This document shows, in pieces, positions 35,121-45,329 of a stretch of DNA of 64,000 nucleotides (positions are counted from its first letter, which is position 1; the number at the start of each line of letters is the position of its first letter). The stretch covers positions 558,001 through 622,000 of the forward strand of contig NZ_CP068564.1 of assembly GCF_016767175.1 (NCBI RefSeq). Reading direction: 5' to 3'. The notes beneath the pieces are model-generated. The model saw nothing but the letters and a program-made list of their open reading frames with translations. It searched no databases and was not told the origin of the DNA. The DNA comes from Keratinibaculum paraultunense. Its GTDB lineage: Bacteria > Bacillota > Clostridia > Tissierellales > Tepidimicrobiaceae. The position numbers and the translations under genes were made by a program.

Positions 35121-36125
35121 ATGACAATGAAAGTTGGATTAAGTGGATTTGGAAGAATAGGGAGAGATTTTTTAAGAATTTACTTTGAAAATGATGTAGA
35201 TGATTTTGAAATAGTAGCATTAAATGCCTCAGGAGATTTAAATACTTTAGCTCATCTATTTAAATATGATTCATTATATGGGAAATTTAATGGAACTATA
35301 GAAGTGGTAGAAGATGGATTTATAATCAATGGAAAGAAGATAAAAAGAGTAGATCATAGAAATCCTTCAGAAATTCCATGGAAAGATTTAGGAGTTGAGT
35401 TAGTAATTGATTCTACAGGAGCTTTTAGAGACAGAGAAGGATTATCTAAACATATAGAAGCAGGAGCTAAGAAGGTTATAGTTACAGCCCCTGCAAAGAA
35501 TGAAGATATTACTATAGTAATGGGAGTTAATGAAGATAAATATGATCCAGAAAAGCATAATATTATCTCTAATGCTTCTTGTACAACCAATTGTCTTGCT
35601 CCAGTAGCAAAGGTAGTATTAGATAATTTTGGAATTAAAAAAGGTCTTATGACTACTGTTCATGCTTATACTAATGATCAACAAATATTGGATAAAAGAC
35701 ATAAAGATTTAAGAAGAGCAAGAGCGGCAGCTCTATCAATTATACCTACTACTACAGGAGCAGCTAAAGCAGTAGCTTTAGTTATTCCAGAATTAAAAGG
35801 AAAATTGAATGGATTTGCAATGAGGGTTCCAACTCCTACAGTTTCTGTTGTAGATGTGGTTTTTGAAGTAGAGAAAGCTACAACAGCGGAAGAAATAAAT
35901 AATGCATTTAAAGCTGCAAGTGAAGGTTCATTAAAAGGTATATTATGTTACTCAGAAGAGCCTTTAGTATCTGTAGATTATAAGGGTGATCCTCGTTCTT
36001 CTATAGTAGATGGATTATCAACTATGGTAATTGATAATATGGTAAAGGTAGTTTCATGGTACGATAATGAGTGGGGATATTCTCATAGAGTAGTTGATTT
36101 AGCAGCGATGGTAGCAAATAAATAA
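35121..36125 (+). CDS. gap: Glyceraldehyde-3-phosphate dehydrogenase, type I
   Basis: NAD-dependent glycolytic enzyme forming 1,3-bisphosphoglycerate. Rossmann motif [14 protein letters not shown] at the N-terminus, active-site Cys154 in [15 protein letters not shown], and the C-terminal [16 protein letters not shown]. 334 residues. ATG at 35121 follows AAGGAGG. Second gene of the operon; a GC-rich hairpin separates it from pgk. Confidence 0.97.
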   Translation: MTMKVGLSGFGRIGRDFLRIYFENDVDDFEIVALNASGDLNTLAHLFKYDSLYGKFNGTIEVVEDGFIINGKKIKRVDHRNPSEIPWKDLGVELVIDSTGAFRDREGLSKHIEAGAKKVIVTAPAKNEDITIVMGVNEDKYDPEKHNIISNASCTTNCLAPVAKVVLDNFGIKKGLMTTVHAYTNDQQILDKRHKDLRRARAAALSIIPTTTGAAKAVALVIPELKGKLNGFAMRVPTPTVSVVDVVFEVEKATTAEEINNAFKAASEGSLKGILCYSEEPLVSVDYKGDPRSSIVDGLSTMVIDNMVKVVSWYDNEWGYSHRVVDLAAMVANK

Positions 36126-36135
36126 TTAAATTTAA

Positions 36136-36154
36136 GGGCGACTAAAGGTCGCCC
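36136..36154 (+). other. Hairpin between gap and pgk
   Basis: GGGCGAC (36136-36142) pairs with GTCGCCC (36148-36154), loop TAAAG, no T run. Likely an mRNA processing or stability element raising gap over pgk. Confidence 0.65.
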
Positions 36155-36222
36155 AATTGGATTTTAAAATAAATCTAGACAATTATTACTTATAAATTAA
36201 ATTAGTTTGAGAGGTGATATAA

Positions 36223-37416
36223 ATGCTAAACAAAATGACATTGGAGGATATAGAAGTACAAGGTAAAAGAGTATTGGTTAGATGTGATTTTAATGTTCCT
36301 ATGGATGATGAGGGAAATATTACTGATGATAGAAGAATAGTTAGTTCTTTACCTACAATTAAGTACTTAATGGAAAATGGTGCTAAGGTGATACTTATGT
36401 CTCATTTAGGAAGACCAAAAGGAGAAGCAAATCCTAAATATAGTTTAGCACCAGTAGCTAAAAAATTGTCAGAATTGCTAAATAAGGATGTTATATTTGC
36501 AAAAGATGATAAAGTTGTTAGTGATAATGTTAAGGAAATAGTTGCCAACATGAAAGAAGGAGATGTAGTTCTTTTAGAGAATACAAGATTTAGAAAAGAA
36601 GAAGAAAAGAATGAAGAAAGTTTTGCAAAAGAATTAGCATCTTTAGGAGATCTATATATAAATGATGCTTTTGGTACCTCTCATAGGGCTCATGCTTCCA
36701 ATGTTGGAATTTCTAATTGGTTGCCATCAGCAGTGGGCTACTTAGTGGAAAAAGAAATATCCATTATGGGTAAAGCGTTAGAAAATCCAGAAAGACCCTT
36801 TGTGGCTATATTAGGTGGAGCAAAAGTATCAGATAAAATTGGGGTCATAAAAAATTTATTAAACAAAGTGGATACTATATTAATTGGAGGAGGCATGGCT
36901 TATACATTTTTAAAAGCTCAAGGCTATGAAATTGGTAAATCTATACTTGAAGAAGATAAATTAGATTTGGCTAATGAGCTTTTAAAAGAAGCTGAAAAAA
37001 GAGGAGCAAAATTATTATTACCTGTAGATGTGGTTGTGGCTAAGGAATTTAAAAATGATACGGAATTTAAAACAGTTAGTGTAGAGAATATTCCTGCAGA
37101 TATGATGGGAATGGATATAGGTGAGGAAACTATAAAGTTATTTACAGAGGAAATAAAGAAAGCAAAAACTATAGTTTGGAACGGACCTATGGGAGTATTT
37201 GAAATGGAGAACTTTAATAAGGGAACTTATGCTATAGCTAGAGCTATGGCAGAGTCTGATGCTATAACGATAGTTGGTGGTGGTGATAGTGCTGCTGCTG
37301 TAGAAAAAGCTGGTTTTGCAGAAAAGATGACCCATATTTCTACAGGAGGAGGAGCGTCTTTGGAATTTTTAGAAGGGAAAGAGTTACCAGGAATTGCAGC
37401 TATTAGTGATAAATAA
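36223..37416 (+). CDS. pgk: Phosphoglycerate kinase
   Basis: Makes ATP from 1,3-bisphosphoglycerate. Signatures: [57 protein letters not shown] and the nucleotide loop [15 protein letters not shown]. 397 residues. ATG at 36223 follows GAGGTGAT. It lies 13 bases before tpiA. Confidence 0.97.
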   Translation: MLNKMTLEDIEVQGKRVLVRCDFNVPMDDEGNITDDRRIVSSLPTIKYLMENGAKVILMSHLGRPKGEANPKYSLAPVAKKLSELLNKDVIFAKDDKVVSDNVKEIVANMKEGDVVLLENTRFRKEEEKNEESFAKELASLGDLYINDAFGTSHRAHASNVGISNWLPSAVGYLVEKEISIMGKALENPERPFVAILGGAKVSDKIGVIKNLLNKVDTILIGGGMAYTFLKAQGYEIGKSILEEDKLDLANELLKEAEKRGAKLLLPVDVVVAKEFKNDTEFKTVSVENIPADMMGMDIGEETIKLFTEEIKKAKTIVWNGPMGVFEMENFNKGTYAIARAMAESDAITIVGGGDSAAAVEKAGFAEKMTHISTGGGASLEFLEGKELPGIAAISDK

Positions 37417-37428
37417 AGGAGGGTTTTG

Positions 37429-38178
37429 ATGCGTAAACCAATTATTGCAGGGAATTGGAAAATGAATAATACTATATCCCAATCCCTAAAATTAATTAAT
37501 GAAATTAAAAGCTATAATTTAAATGAAAATGTAGAAGTTGTAGTATGCGTTTCATTTACTAGTTTATATGAGGTAAAAAAAGAGTTAAAAGGAACTAATA
37601 TAAAATTAGGTGCTCAAAACATGCACTGGGAAGATAGTGGAGCTTATACTGGAGAGATATCCCCTTTAATGCTAAAAGAAATAGGGATAGATTATTGTAT
37701 AATAGGACATTCTGAGAGAAGGCAGTATTTTAATGAAACTGATGAAACTGTAAACAAAAAGATTAAATCAGCATTAAGACATGGCATTAAACCTATAGTA
37801 TGTGTAGGAGAAACTTTAGAAGATAGAGAAAAGGCTAAAGAAAAAGAAATAGTTAAAGAACAAGTATTAAAAGCTTTGGAAGGTATAAATAAAAAAGAGG
37901 AAATTGAAAATATAGTTATTGCATATGAGCCAATTTGGGCTATAGGTACAGGAAAAACTGCATCTAGTGATGATGCCAATGAAATGTGTGGTTTTATTAG
38001 AAACACGATTTCTAAAAAATATGGTGTAGATATAAGTAAAAATATAAGAATCCAGTATGGAGGCAGTGTAAAACCTAATAATATAAAGGAATTAATGGAT
38101 AAAGAGGAGATAGATGGAGCATTAGTTGGAGGTGCAAGCCTTAATGCTTCTGATTTTGTAAAATTAATAAACTATTAG
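37429..38178 (+). CDS. tpiA: Triosephosphate isomerase
   Basis: Interconverts dihydroxyacetone phosphate and glyceraldehyde-3-phosphate. Catalytic residues lie in AGNWKMN (Lys), IIGHSERR (His), [12 protein letters not shown] (Glu) and the phosphate loop [10 protein letters not shown]. 249 residues. A TTG directly upstream is in frame, but AAAGGAGGG is spaced for ATG at 37429. Confidence 0.97.
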   Translation: MRKPIIAGNWKMNNTISQSLKLINEIKSYNLNENVEVVVCVSFTSLYEVKKELKGTNIKLGAQNMHWEDSGAYTGEISPLMLKEIGIDYCIIGHSERRQYFNETDETVNKKIKSALRHGIKPIVCVGETLEDREKAKEKEIVKEQVLKALEGINKKEEIENIVIAYEPIWAIGTGKTASSDDANEMCGFIRNTISKKYGVDISKNIRIQYGGSVKPNNIKELMDKEEIDGALVGGASLNASDFVKLINY

Positions 38179-38195
38179 ATGTGGAGGATAAAGAT

Positions 38196-39728
38196 ATGAT
38201 CAAACCAACAATGTTGATAATATTAGATGGTTGGGGATTAGGAAAAGAATATGAAGGAAATGCTATATATTTAGCCGATACTCCAAATTTTGATAGATAT
38301 TTAAAAAAATATCCAAATACAAAATTGGAAGCTAGTGGTATGGCGGTGGGATTACCAGATGGTCAAATGGGGAATTCAGAGGTTGGACATTTAAATATAG
38401 GCTCTGGTAGGATAGTATATCAAGAATTGACCAAGATAACTAAGTCCATAGAAAATGAGGAATTTTTCAATAAGAAGGAATTTCTACAAGCTATAGATAA
38501 TGTTAAAAAAAACAAATCAAAACTTCATATAATGGGTTTATTATCAGATGGTGGAGTACATTCCCATAATACCCACTTATATGCATTATTAGAATTATGC
38601 AAAAGGCAAAGCTTAGAAGATGTATATATTCATGTTTTCCTAGATGGAAGGGATGTACCCCCAACTATTGGAAAAAAACATTTAGAAGAATTAGAAGAAA
38701 AAATTACAGAGATTGGTGTAGGACATATTGCAACAGTATCAGGTAGATATTATGCTATGGATAGGGATAATAGATGGGAAAGAACTAAGCTTGCTTATGA
38801 GGCTATGGTTTTAGGCAAAGGGAAAAAAGACACTTCTCCAATAGAGGCTGTACAAAAATCTTATGATGAAGGAATAAATGATGAATTTGTGATACCAACA
38901 GTAATTACTCAAAATGATAAACCTGTGGCTACTATAGATAGTGGAGATTCGGTTATATTTTTTAATTTTAGACCTGATAGGGCTAGACAAATAACCAGAG
39001 CTATTGTAGATGATGAGTTTGAAGGTTTTCAAAGAGAAAAAGTAGTAGATGCTTTTTTTGTTACTATGACTGAATATGACAAAACTATAAAAAATGTCTA
39101 TGTTGCTTTTAAGCCAGAAAAACCAGAAAACACTTTAGGAGAATATATAAGTAAATTAGGATTTAATCAGTTGAGAATTGCAGAAACAGAAAAATATGCT
39201 CATGTAACATTTTTCTTTAATGGAGGAAGAGAAGAACCTTATGAAAATGAGGATAGAGTATTAATTCCATCTCCTAAAGTAGCTACTTATGATTTAAAGC
39301 CAGAAATGAGTGCTATAGAAGTAAAAGATGAAGTGTTAAATAGATTAAATATGAATAAATATCATCTAATAATATTAAACTTTGCAAATCCTGACATGGT
39401 GGGGCATACAGGAGTAGTAGAAGCAGCAATAAAAGCTGTAGAAACAGTGGATTACTGTTTAGGTGAAATAATTGATTTACTTTTAAAAAAGGGAGGCAAA
39501 GCTTTAATAACTGCTGATCATGGTAATGTGGAGATGATGATAGATGAAAAGGATGGTAGCCCTATTACTTCTCACACTACTAACAAAGTGCCACTAATAA
39601 TGGTTGGAGAAAGAGAAAATATTGAATTAAGAGAAGGTATATTAGCAGATATAGCACCTACTTTATTAGATATGATGGGACTGAAAAAGCCAAAGGAAAT
39701 GACTGGTAACAGTTTGATAATCAATTAA
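38196..39728 (+). CDS. gpmI: 2,3-bisphosphoglycerate-independent phosphoglycerate mutase
   Basis: Manganese-dependent mutase of the alkaline phosphatase superfamily. MLIILDGWGLGKEYEGNAI supplies the first metal ligand, the phospho-serine lies in GQMGNSEVGHLNIGSGR, and LITADHGNVEMM supplies later metal ligands. 510 residues. An in-frame GTG at 38181 exists, but the GGAGG at 38183-38187 is spaced for ATG at 38196. Confidence 0.96.
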   Translation: MIKPTMLIILDGWGLGKEYEGNAIYLADTPNFDRYLKKYPNTKLEASGMAVGLPDGQMGNSEVGHLNIGSGRIVYQELTKITKSIENEEFFNKKEFLQAIDNVKKNKSKLHIMGLLSDGGVHSHNTHLYALLELCKRQSLEDVYIHVFLDGRDVPPTIGKKHLEELEEKITEIGVGHIATVSGRYYAMDRDNRWERTKLAYEAMVLGKGKKDTSPIEAVQKSYDEGINDEFVIPTVITQNDKPVATIDSGDSVIFFNFRPDRARQITRAIVDDEFEGFQREKVVDAFFVTMTEYDKTIKNVYVAFKPEKPENTLGEYISKLGFNQLRIAETEKYAHVTFFFNGGREEPYENEDRVLIPSPKVATYDLKPEMSAIEVKDEVLNRLNMNKYHLIILNFANPDMVGHTGVVEAAIKAVETVDYCLGEIIDLLLKKGGKALITADHGNVEMMIDEKDGSPITSHTTNKVPLIMVGERENIELREGILADIAPTLLDMMGLKKPKEMTGNSLIIN

Positions 39729-39759
39729 AAATTACAGCTAAATTTACAAAGTGAATTAA

Positions 39760-41088
<1,329 letters not shown>

Positions 41089-41120
41089 ATATTAAATTTA
41101 TAGAGAGGAGATTGTTTATA

Positions 41121-41534
41121 ATGTGGAAATTATATGCGATTTTATCTGCATTATTTGCAGCTTTAACTTCAATCCTTGCTAAAATTGGTATAAAGGGAGT
41201 CGATTCTAATCTTGCTACAGCAATTCGTACTGTTGTTATTATATTTTTATCATGGGGAATTGTATTTTTAACAGGAGCACAGTCTGGAATTAAAGATTTA
41301 ACTAAGCAAAATTGGATATTTTTAATATTATCAGGGATTGCAACTGGATTATCTTGGATGTTTTATTATAAAGCTATATCTATTGGAGATGTATCAAAGG
41401 TAGCACCTATTGACAAATCTAGTATAGTTCTTACTTTAATATTATCTTTTTTAATATTAGGGGAAAAATTTACTTTAAAAACTATAATAGCAAGTGTACT
41501 TATAATAGCAGGAACATTTGTGATGTTACTGTAA
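41121..41534 (+). CDS. Single-domain EamA family transporter
   Basis: Small membrane protein of 137 residues with about four or five helices and one EamA domain (WKLYAILSALFAALTSILAKIGIKGV at the start, VSKVAPIDKSSIVLTLILSFLILGE near the end). Most EamA carriers have two such domains; single-domain versions are known and probably dimerise. ATG at 41121 follows GAGAGGAG. Metabolite transported is unknown. Confidence 0.85.
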   Translation: MWKLYAILSALFAALTSILAKIGIKGVDSNLATAIRTVVIIFLSWGIVFLTGAQSGIKDLTKQNWIFLILSGIATGLSWMFYYKAISIGDVSKVAPIDKSSIVLTLILSFLILGEKFTLKTIIASVLIIAGTFVMLL

Positions 41535-41555
41535 ACTATTCTTTGCGTGCAAGAG

Positions 41556-41583
41556 CATGCAAGAGGGATGGGTCTTTTTGCAT
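41556..41583 (+). repeat. 28-bp direct repeat, left copy
   Basis: CATGCAAGAGGGATGGGTCT TTTTGCAT matches 44085-44112 at 24 of 28 positions, and related sequence (TCTTAT, ATCAGTG, GCTTTAA) continues behind both. The two copies flank the decayed nhaC-hepT-mnt block. Confidence 0.6.
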
Positions 41584-41652
41584 TTTTGCGTCTTATGCAT
41601 CCAAATCAGTGTTTGCTTTAATTTAAATTATAAATACTTTATTGTAATTTTA

Positions 41653-41701
41653 AAAGTAGAAACTTTTTTCTTATCTCTAAATAGAAAAAAGTTTCTACTT
41701 T
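41653..41701. terminator. Bidirectional terminator between EamA gene and nhaC remnant
   Basis: Perfect 18-bp stem AAAGTAGAAACTTTTTTC (41653-41670) with GAAAAAAGTTTCTACTTT (41684-41701). Confidence 0.8.
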
Positions 41702-41780
41702 ATATTAAATATTTAATATAAATATATTAGAAAATTATATACTTGTAATAATAAAGAATATTTTTAAAAAATAACTTTTA

Positions 41781-43081
41781 TCATATTTCTTTAGTTTCTA
41801 TTATTGTATCTGGATCGTCTTCAATTTTGGCTACTGTTATACCAGGTATACTTAATAAAATGACAGCAATTGGCATTAGATAGTTGAAAAATGCCCATTT
41901 CCCATATTGAAAAGTAGAAACTCCTAATATTCCTGTCATAAACACACCACATGTATTCCAACTTCCTGGCACTACAATGGAAATATATTGTTCTGGCATG
42001 GTCATATTGCTGAAAATACAAGTAAATACTGTCATGGTTATTAGTCCAGTAACACTCTTTATTTTTCTTAAAAGGACTTCTACTATAACTTCTAATTGTC
42101 CTGTTTTTTCCATGATACCACCAAACATCATGGCTATTATAGTTAAAGAGATAGAGTACATCATATTATTCAAACCACCTGCAGTTAACAATTCATCTAT
42201 TATCGTTATTCCTGTATTCCTGTATTACTAACAAAACCGCTATAACTAGCACTTAAAATTTGACCGAAATTTGCACCTTGAAATATAAAAGCTTCAATGA
42301 TTCCTAGTATTATCCCAATAGTTATTCCAGGTATAGCAGGAACTTTAAATGCAATTGAGATAATTACTGCTAAAGGTGGAAGTAGTAATAATGGCGAAAT
42401 ATTAAATGCTGAAGCTAAACCTTCTTGTATTGTAACAATAGAAGACATATTTGCAGATGAACCTACATACTTAAAACCTAAGAATAAATATAATATTGCA
42501 CATATAATATAAACTATTAAGGTACTCTTGAGCATAAACTTAATATGTGTAAATACATCAGTACCTGAAACTGCAGGTGCTAAATTAGTTGTATCAGATA
42601 ATGGAGATAATTTATCCCCAAAATAAGCCCCAGAAATAATGGCTCCAGCTGCAATAGGTGCAGGTATTCCTAGTCCTGAGGCAATGCCCATTAATGCAAG
42701 CCCCATGGTGCCAGCTGTTCCCCAGCTGGTTCCTGTTGCAATGGAAGTAATAGAACATATAATCAATGTAGCTACTAGAAATATTTGAGGTTTTAGTATA
42801 TGTAATCCATAATAAATCATACTGGGAACTACTCCTGCTAACAGCCAAACACCAATTAAAAGACCTATAATTGCAAGGATAACTACTGCTTGTAATGCTT
42901 GATAAATACCGTCAAACATGCTTTTTTCAATTTCATTCCAACTATATCCTATTTTTAGAGCAATAAGAGCAGCAAACATTGTTCCTATTAACATTGGAAT
43001 ATGAGGATCTGCTTTAAATTTTGCAATACTTATTGCCATTATAAAAATAAGAAAACCAAATGATAAAAGCGATTCATACAA
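41781..43081 (-). pseudogene. NhaC-type Na+/H+ antiporter, broken gene
   Basis: The two halves together resemble an NhaC antiporter. The N-terminal part (43081-42206) reads through HIPMLIGTMFAALIALKIGYSW and DKLSPLSDTTNLAPAVSGTD. It ends early because ATTCCTGT is duplicated in tandem (42208-42215 and 42216-42223), shifting the frame by 8 bases. Removing one copy restores SNTG-ITIIDELLTAGGLNNMM into the C-terminal part (42191-41781). That part also lacks about 35 residues normally found between MPEQYISIVVPG and WNTCGVFMTG (near 41964). No Shine-Dalgarno precedes the first half, so the 5' end may be decayed too. Confidence 0.88.
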
Positions 43082-43250
43082 ATTTTGTAATATTTTATTT
43101 GCTGTTTACATATCAAAGGCTAAAGGCATTGATTTATCTATGATTCAGAAAAAAATGCGGAAACTCAAGAAATAAGATACGGGTTTATAAGATATCATAA
43201 ATAAGGTATAATATAAGTAACTATAATTTAAAAATCGGAGGGGGCTTTTA

Positions 43251-43649
43251 ATTAGTGAGTTTAAAGATATAAGGTGGAGACAAAGATTCACCAACTTTGA
43301 GAAATCATATAAATCTTTAAGTAAATATATTGATAAATCTATTGAGACAGAGTTGGAACGAGCAGGTATTATCCAATTATTTGAAATCTCATTTGAGCTC
43401 TCATGGAAACTCATGAAAGGTTATCTAGAATTCCAACAATTAATTGTGAAAAGTCTAAGGGAAGCAATTAAACAGGCTTATCAGATAGAATTAATTGATC
43501 ATGGGCATACTTGGATTGATGCTTTAGCAGACAGAAACTTAACAGTCCATACTTATGATGAGGACTTAGTGAAAAAATGGTTGAAGATATTTCCACTATT
43601 TACTATCCACAACTTAAGAAATTATATGAAAAATTGGTTAAGGAACTAA
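43251..43649 (+). pseudogene. HepT-like toxin / nucleotidyltransferase-partner gene, damaged
   Basis: Frame reads S-E-F-K-DIRWRQRFTNFEKSY onward and matches the HepT/HI0074 family, including the RX4HXY motif (RNLTVHTY). The expected ATG is ATT (43251-43253) right after GGAGGGGG. Near the end, a six-A run (GTGAAAAAATGG) seems to have lost one A; with seven, the frame would continue as VEDISTIYYPQLKKLYEKL, a normal HepT tail overlapping the next gene. As it stands the C-terminus is scrambled and ends at 43649. ATT initiation is possible but unlikely. Confidence 0.75.
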
Positions 43650-43652
43650 AAA

Positions 43653-43901
43653 ATGTATGGATTATTAGAAAGAGACTTTAAATTTATATTAAAAGCTATT
43701 AATGGGTATCCAGAAATAGAAGAAGTTATTATTTTTGAAAGTAGGGCAATGGAGAATTATAAAAAAGGTCTTGGTATCGACCTAGCCCTTAAAGGAGAAA
43801 AATTTAAACATCATTCATATAGACAGTGTGGGAAAAATAATTTGGGAAAAGTAAGCCTCTTTGAGAGGATTTTAAATTGTAATAAACTCATAGGTAATTA
43901 G
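43653..43901 (+). pseudogene. MNT-domain nucleotidyltransferase antitoxin, decayed
   Basis: Partner of the HepT-like gene. The frame begins MYGLLERDFKFILKAINGYPEIEEV, typical of MNT antitoxins. The catalytic GSRAxG...GSDID motif has become ESRAMENYKKGLGID: the first Gly is Glu and the first catalytic Asp is Gly. The second half is scrambled (82 residues in place of about 100 or more). MNT proteins normally AMPylate HepT; this one is predicted to be inactive. Confidence 0.75.
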
Positions 43902-44240
43902 TTCAATAAACAATAAATCTTAGTGACCAAGATTATTTAATCTGGGTCTTGTTTTGCAACTGGTGCTGGTAAGATCATTTCCACTGTATTTCCTTAAATA
44001 AAGGCTATTGGTGAAGGTATTGCTTCTAAGGTTTTTTATTTGACTGCAAATACTATTACAAGGCAAGCAGCTTTAAACTCTACATATGCAAGTGGGACGG
44101 ATCTTTTTGCATCTTATACTAATACCCTGTGCTGCAATCAGTGCTTATTTTGGCTTAAACTACATTTTTGATGGAATTATCGTTTACTTTATATTAACTT
44201 TATGTGATATTGCTTTTAGGAAATCGATAAAAGTTAAGTA
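43902..44240 (+). pseudogene. Scraps of a decayed membrane protein gene
   Basis: No intact gene. One frame reads SKVFYLTANTITRQAALNS before the direct repeat, and another, starting ATG 44086, reads MQVGRIFLHLILIP then AISAYFGLNYIFDGIIVYFI and ends in RKSIKVKYD at 44247. The hydrophobic pattern ending in a basic tail could be the C-terminus of a MATE-type efflux protein, but this is weak. Frameshifts separate the pieces. Confidence 0.4.
44085..44112 (+). repeat. 28-bp direct repeat, right copy
   Basis: TATGCAAGTGGGACGGATCT TTTTGCAT, 24/28 identical to 41556-41583. Lies within the decayed membrane-protein scrap. Confidence 0.6.
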
Positions 44241-44281
44241 TGATTAATTATAAAAGTATAAGTAAAAAGAGGATGTGTACT

Positions 44282-44773
44282 ATGAAAATTGTTTATGATA
44301 CATATGATTCACCAATAGGACTGATTCATGTAGTAGTAGATGAAATTGGGGTTAAAAAAGTATCTCTTTTTAAAGAGGATTGGGAAGATTATTTAACAGA
44401 AAATGCAGATATTAAATTAGATAAACAAACTTGCAAAGATGTTGTTATTCAATTAGATGAATACTTTAATAAAAAGAGAAAAAATTTTCAACTACCCTTA
44501 TCTATTGAAGGTACAGAATTTAGAATTAAGGTTTGGAATGCATTAGGAGAGATACCTTATGGTGAGGTTAGAAGCTACTTACAAATAGCAGAAGCAATAG
44601 GAAATCCTAAAGCTGTAAGAGCAGTAGGACAAGCAAATAAAGCCAATCAATTACCAATAATTATCCCTTGCCATAGAGTAATAGGTAAAAATGGAGATTT
44701 AGTAGGTTTTGCTGGAGATAAAATAAATGTGAAAAGATTTCTACTTGAGTTAGAAGGGGCAATAAAAATATAA
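44282..44773 (+). CDS. ogt: Methylated-DNA-protein-cysteine methyltransferase
   Basis: Suicide DNA-repair protein removing O6-alkyl groups from guanine. The active site is IIIPCHRVIGKNGDLVGFAG, with the helix-turn-helix FRIKVWNALGEIPYGEVRSY before it. 163 residues. The frame opens at 44240, but AAGAGGATG suits ATG at 44282 (MKIVYDTYDSPIG). Located just outside the decayed block. Confidence 0.93.
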   Translation: MKIVYDTYDSPIGLIHVVVDEIGVKKVSLFKEDWEDYLTENADIKLDKQTCKDVVIQLDEYFNKKRKNFQLPLSIEGTEFRIKVWNALGEIPYGEVRSYLQIAEAIGNPKAVRAVGQANKANQLPIIIPCHRVIGKNGDLVGFAGDKINVKRFLLELEGAIKI

Positions 44774-44857
44774 GTTATGTTAAATGTAGAATTATTATTT
44801 AACTAAAATATCATATATGGTATACTAAAGTAAATAATATTGAAAGGGGAAATTTAA

Positions 44858-45115
44858 GTGGATAAGATAATTGTTTTTGGTAGCAAGCATTGACCAGATT
44901 GTGAACCAGTGAAAGAGTATCTTTCAAAAAATAATGTAAAATTTGCATACTTAGATATTACTGAAAACATGTTTAATTTAAAGAAATTTTTAAAATATAG
45001 AGACAATAGGAAAGAATTTGATGAAATAAAAAAAGCGGGAAGAGTAGGTCTTCCATGTATAGTTGTAAATGATGGAGAACAGATTATTTTTGACTACAAA
45101 GATTTAAAGATATAA
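44858..45115 (+). CDS. Glutaredoxin-like selenoprotein (UPDC active site), UGA read as Sec
   Basis: An 85-residue protein read from GTG 44858 through an in-frame TGA at 44891-44893. It begins M-DKIIVFGSKH-U-PDCEPVKEYL, so Sec12 replaces the first Cys of a CPDC glutaredoxin-type motif. The rest is a clean thioredoxin-fold sequence with RVGLPCIVVNDG (cis-Pro). AAGGGGA lies 8 bases before GTG. A 7-bp SECIS-like hairpin starts 16 bases after the UGA. Non-Sec relatives with CPDC occur in clostridia. If TGA were a stop, the frame would have no sensible start. Probable role: thiol/selenol redox chemistry; substrate unknown. Confidence 0.88.
44910..44926 (+). promoter_or_regulatory. SECIS-like hairpin in the glutaredoxin-like selenoprotein
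   Basis: TGAAAGA (44910-44916) pairs with TCTTTCA (44920-44926) around a GTA loop, 16 bases after the recoded UGA. Distance and GU in the loop match bacterial SECIS elements. Confidence 0.65.
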
Positions 45116-45126
45116 ACAAATCTAAT

Positions 45127-45155
45127 TTGGATGAAAAATATTTATATGCTATAAT
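45127..45155 (+). promoter_or_regulatory. Promoter for the TPP riboswitch leader
   Basis: TTGGAT at 45127-45132, 17-base spacer and a perfect TATAAT at 45150-45155, about 25 bases before the riboswitch. Confidence 0.65.
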
Positions 45156-45180
45156 GAAGTTGTACAATTAAAAAATAAGG

Positions 45181-45271
45181 AATGGGAGCTTAGTTAAACT
45201 TTGCTGAGAGGAACTGTGGTGTCAGTTCGACCATTTGACCTGATTTGGGTAATGCCAACGTAGGGATCATT
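45181..45271 (+). promoter_or_regulatory. TPP riboswitch (THI element)
   Basis: AATG (45181-45184) pairs with CATT (45268-45271) as P1. Inside are GCTGAGAGG (THI-box core), a TTCGACCATTTGACCTGAT block and GGGTAATGCCAACGTAGGGA, all conserved in thiamine pyrophosphate riboswitches. It precedes thiM. Confidence 0.96.
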
Positions 45272-45285
45272 TAATATTATTATTG

Positions 45286-45312
45286 AGACTTGCAATGGCA
45301 GGTCTTATTTTA
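45286..45312 (+). terminator. TPP riboswitch terminator
   Basis: AGACTTGC (45286-45293) pairs with GCAGGTCT (45298-45305; one G-T pair), followed by TATTTTATTTTA. Likely the off-state terminator. Confidence 0.8.
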
Positions 45313-45329
45313 TTTTAGGAGGGATATAA

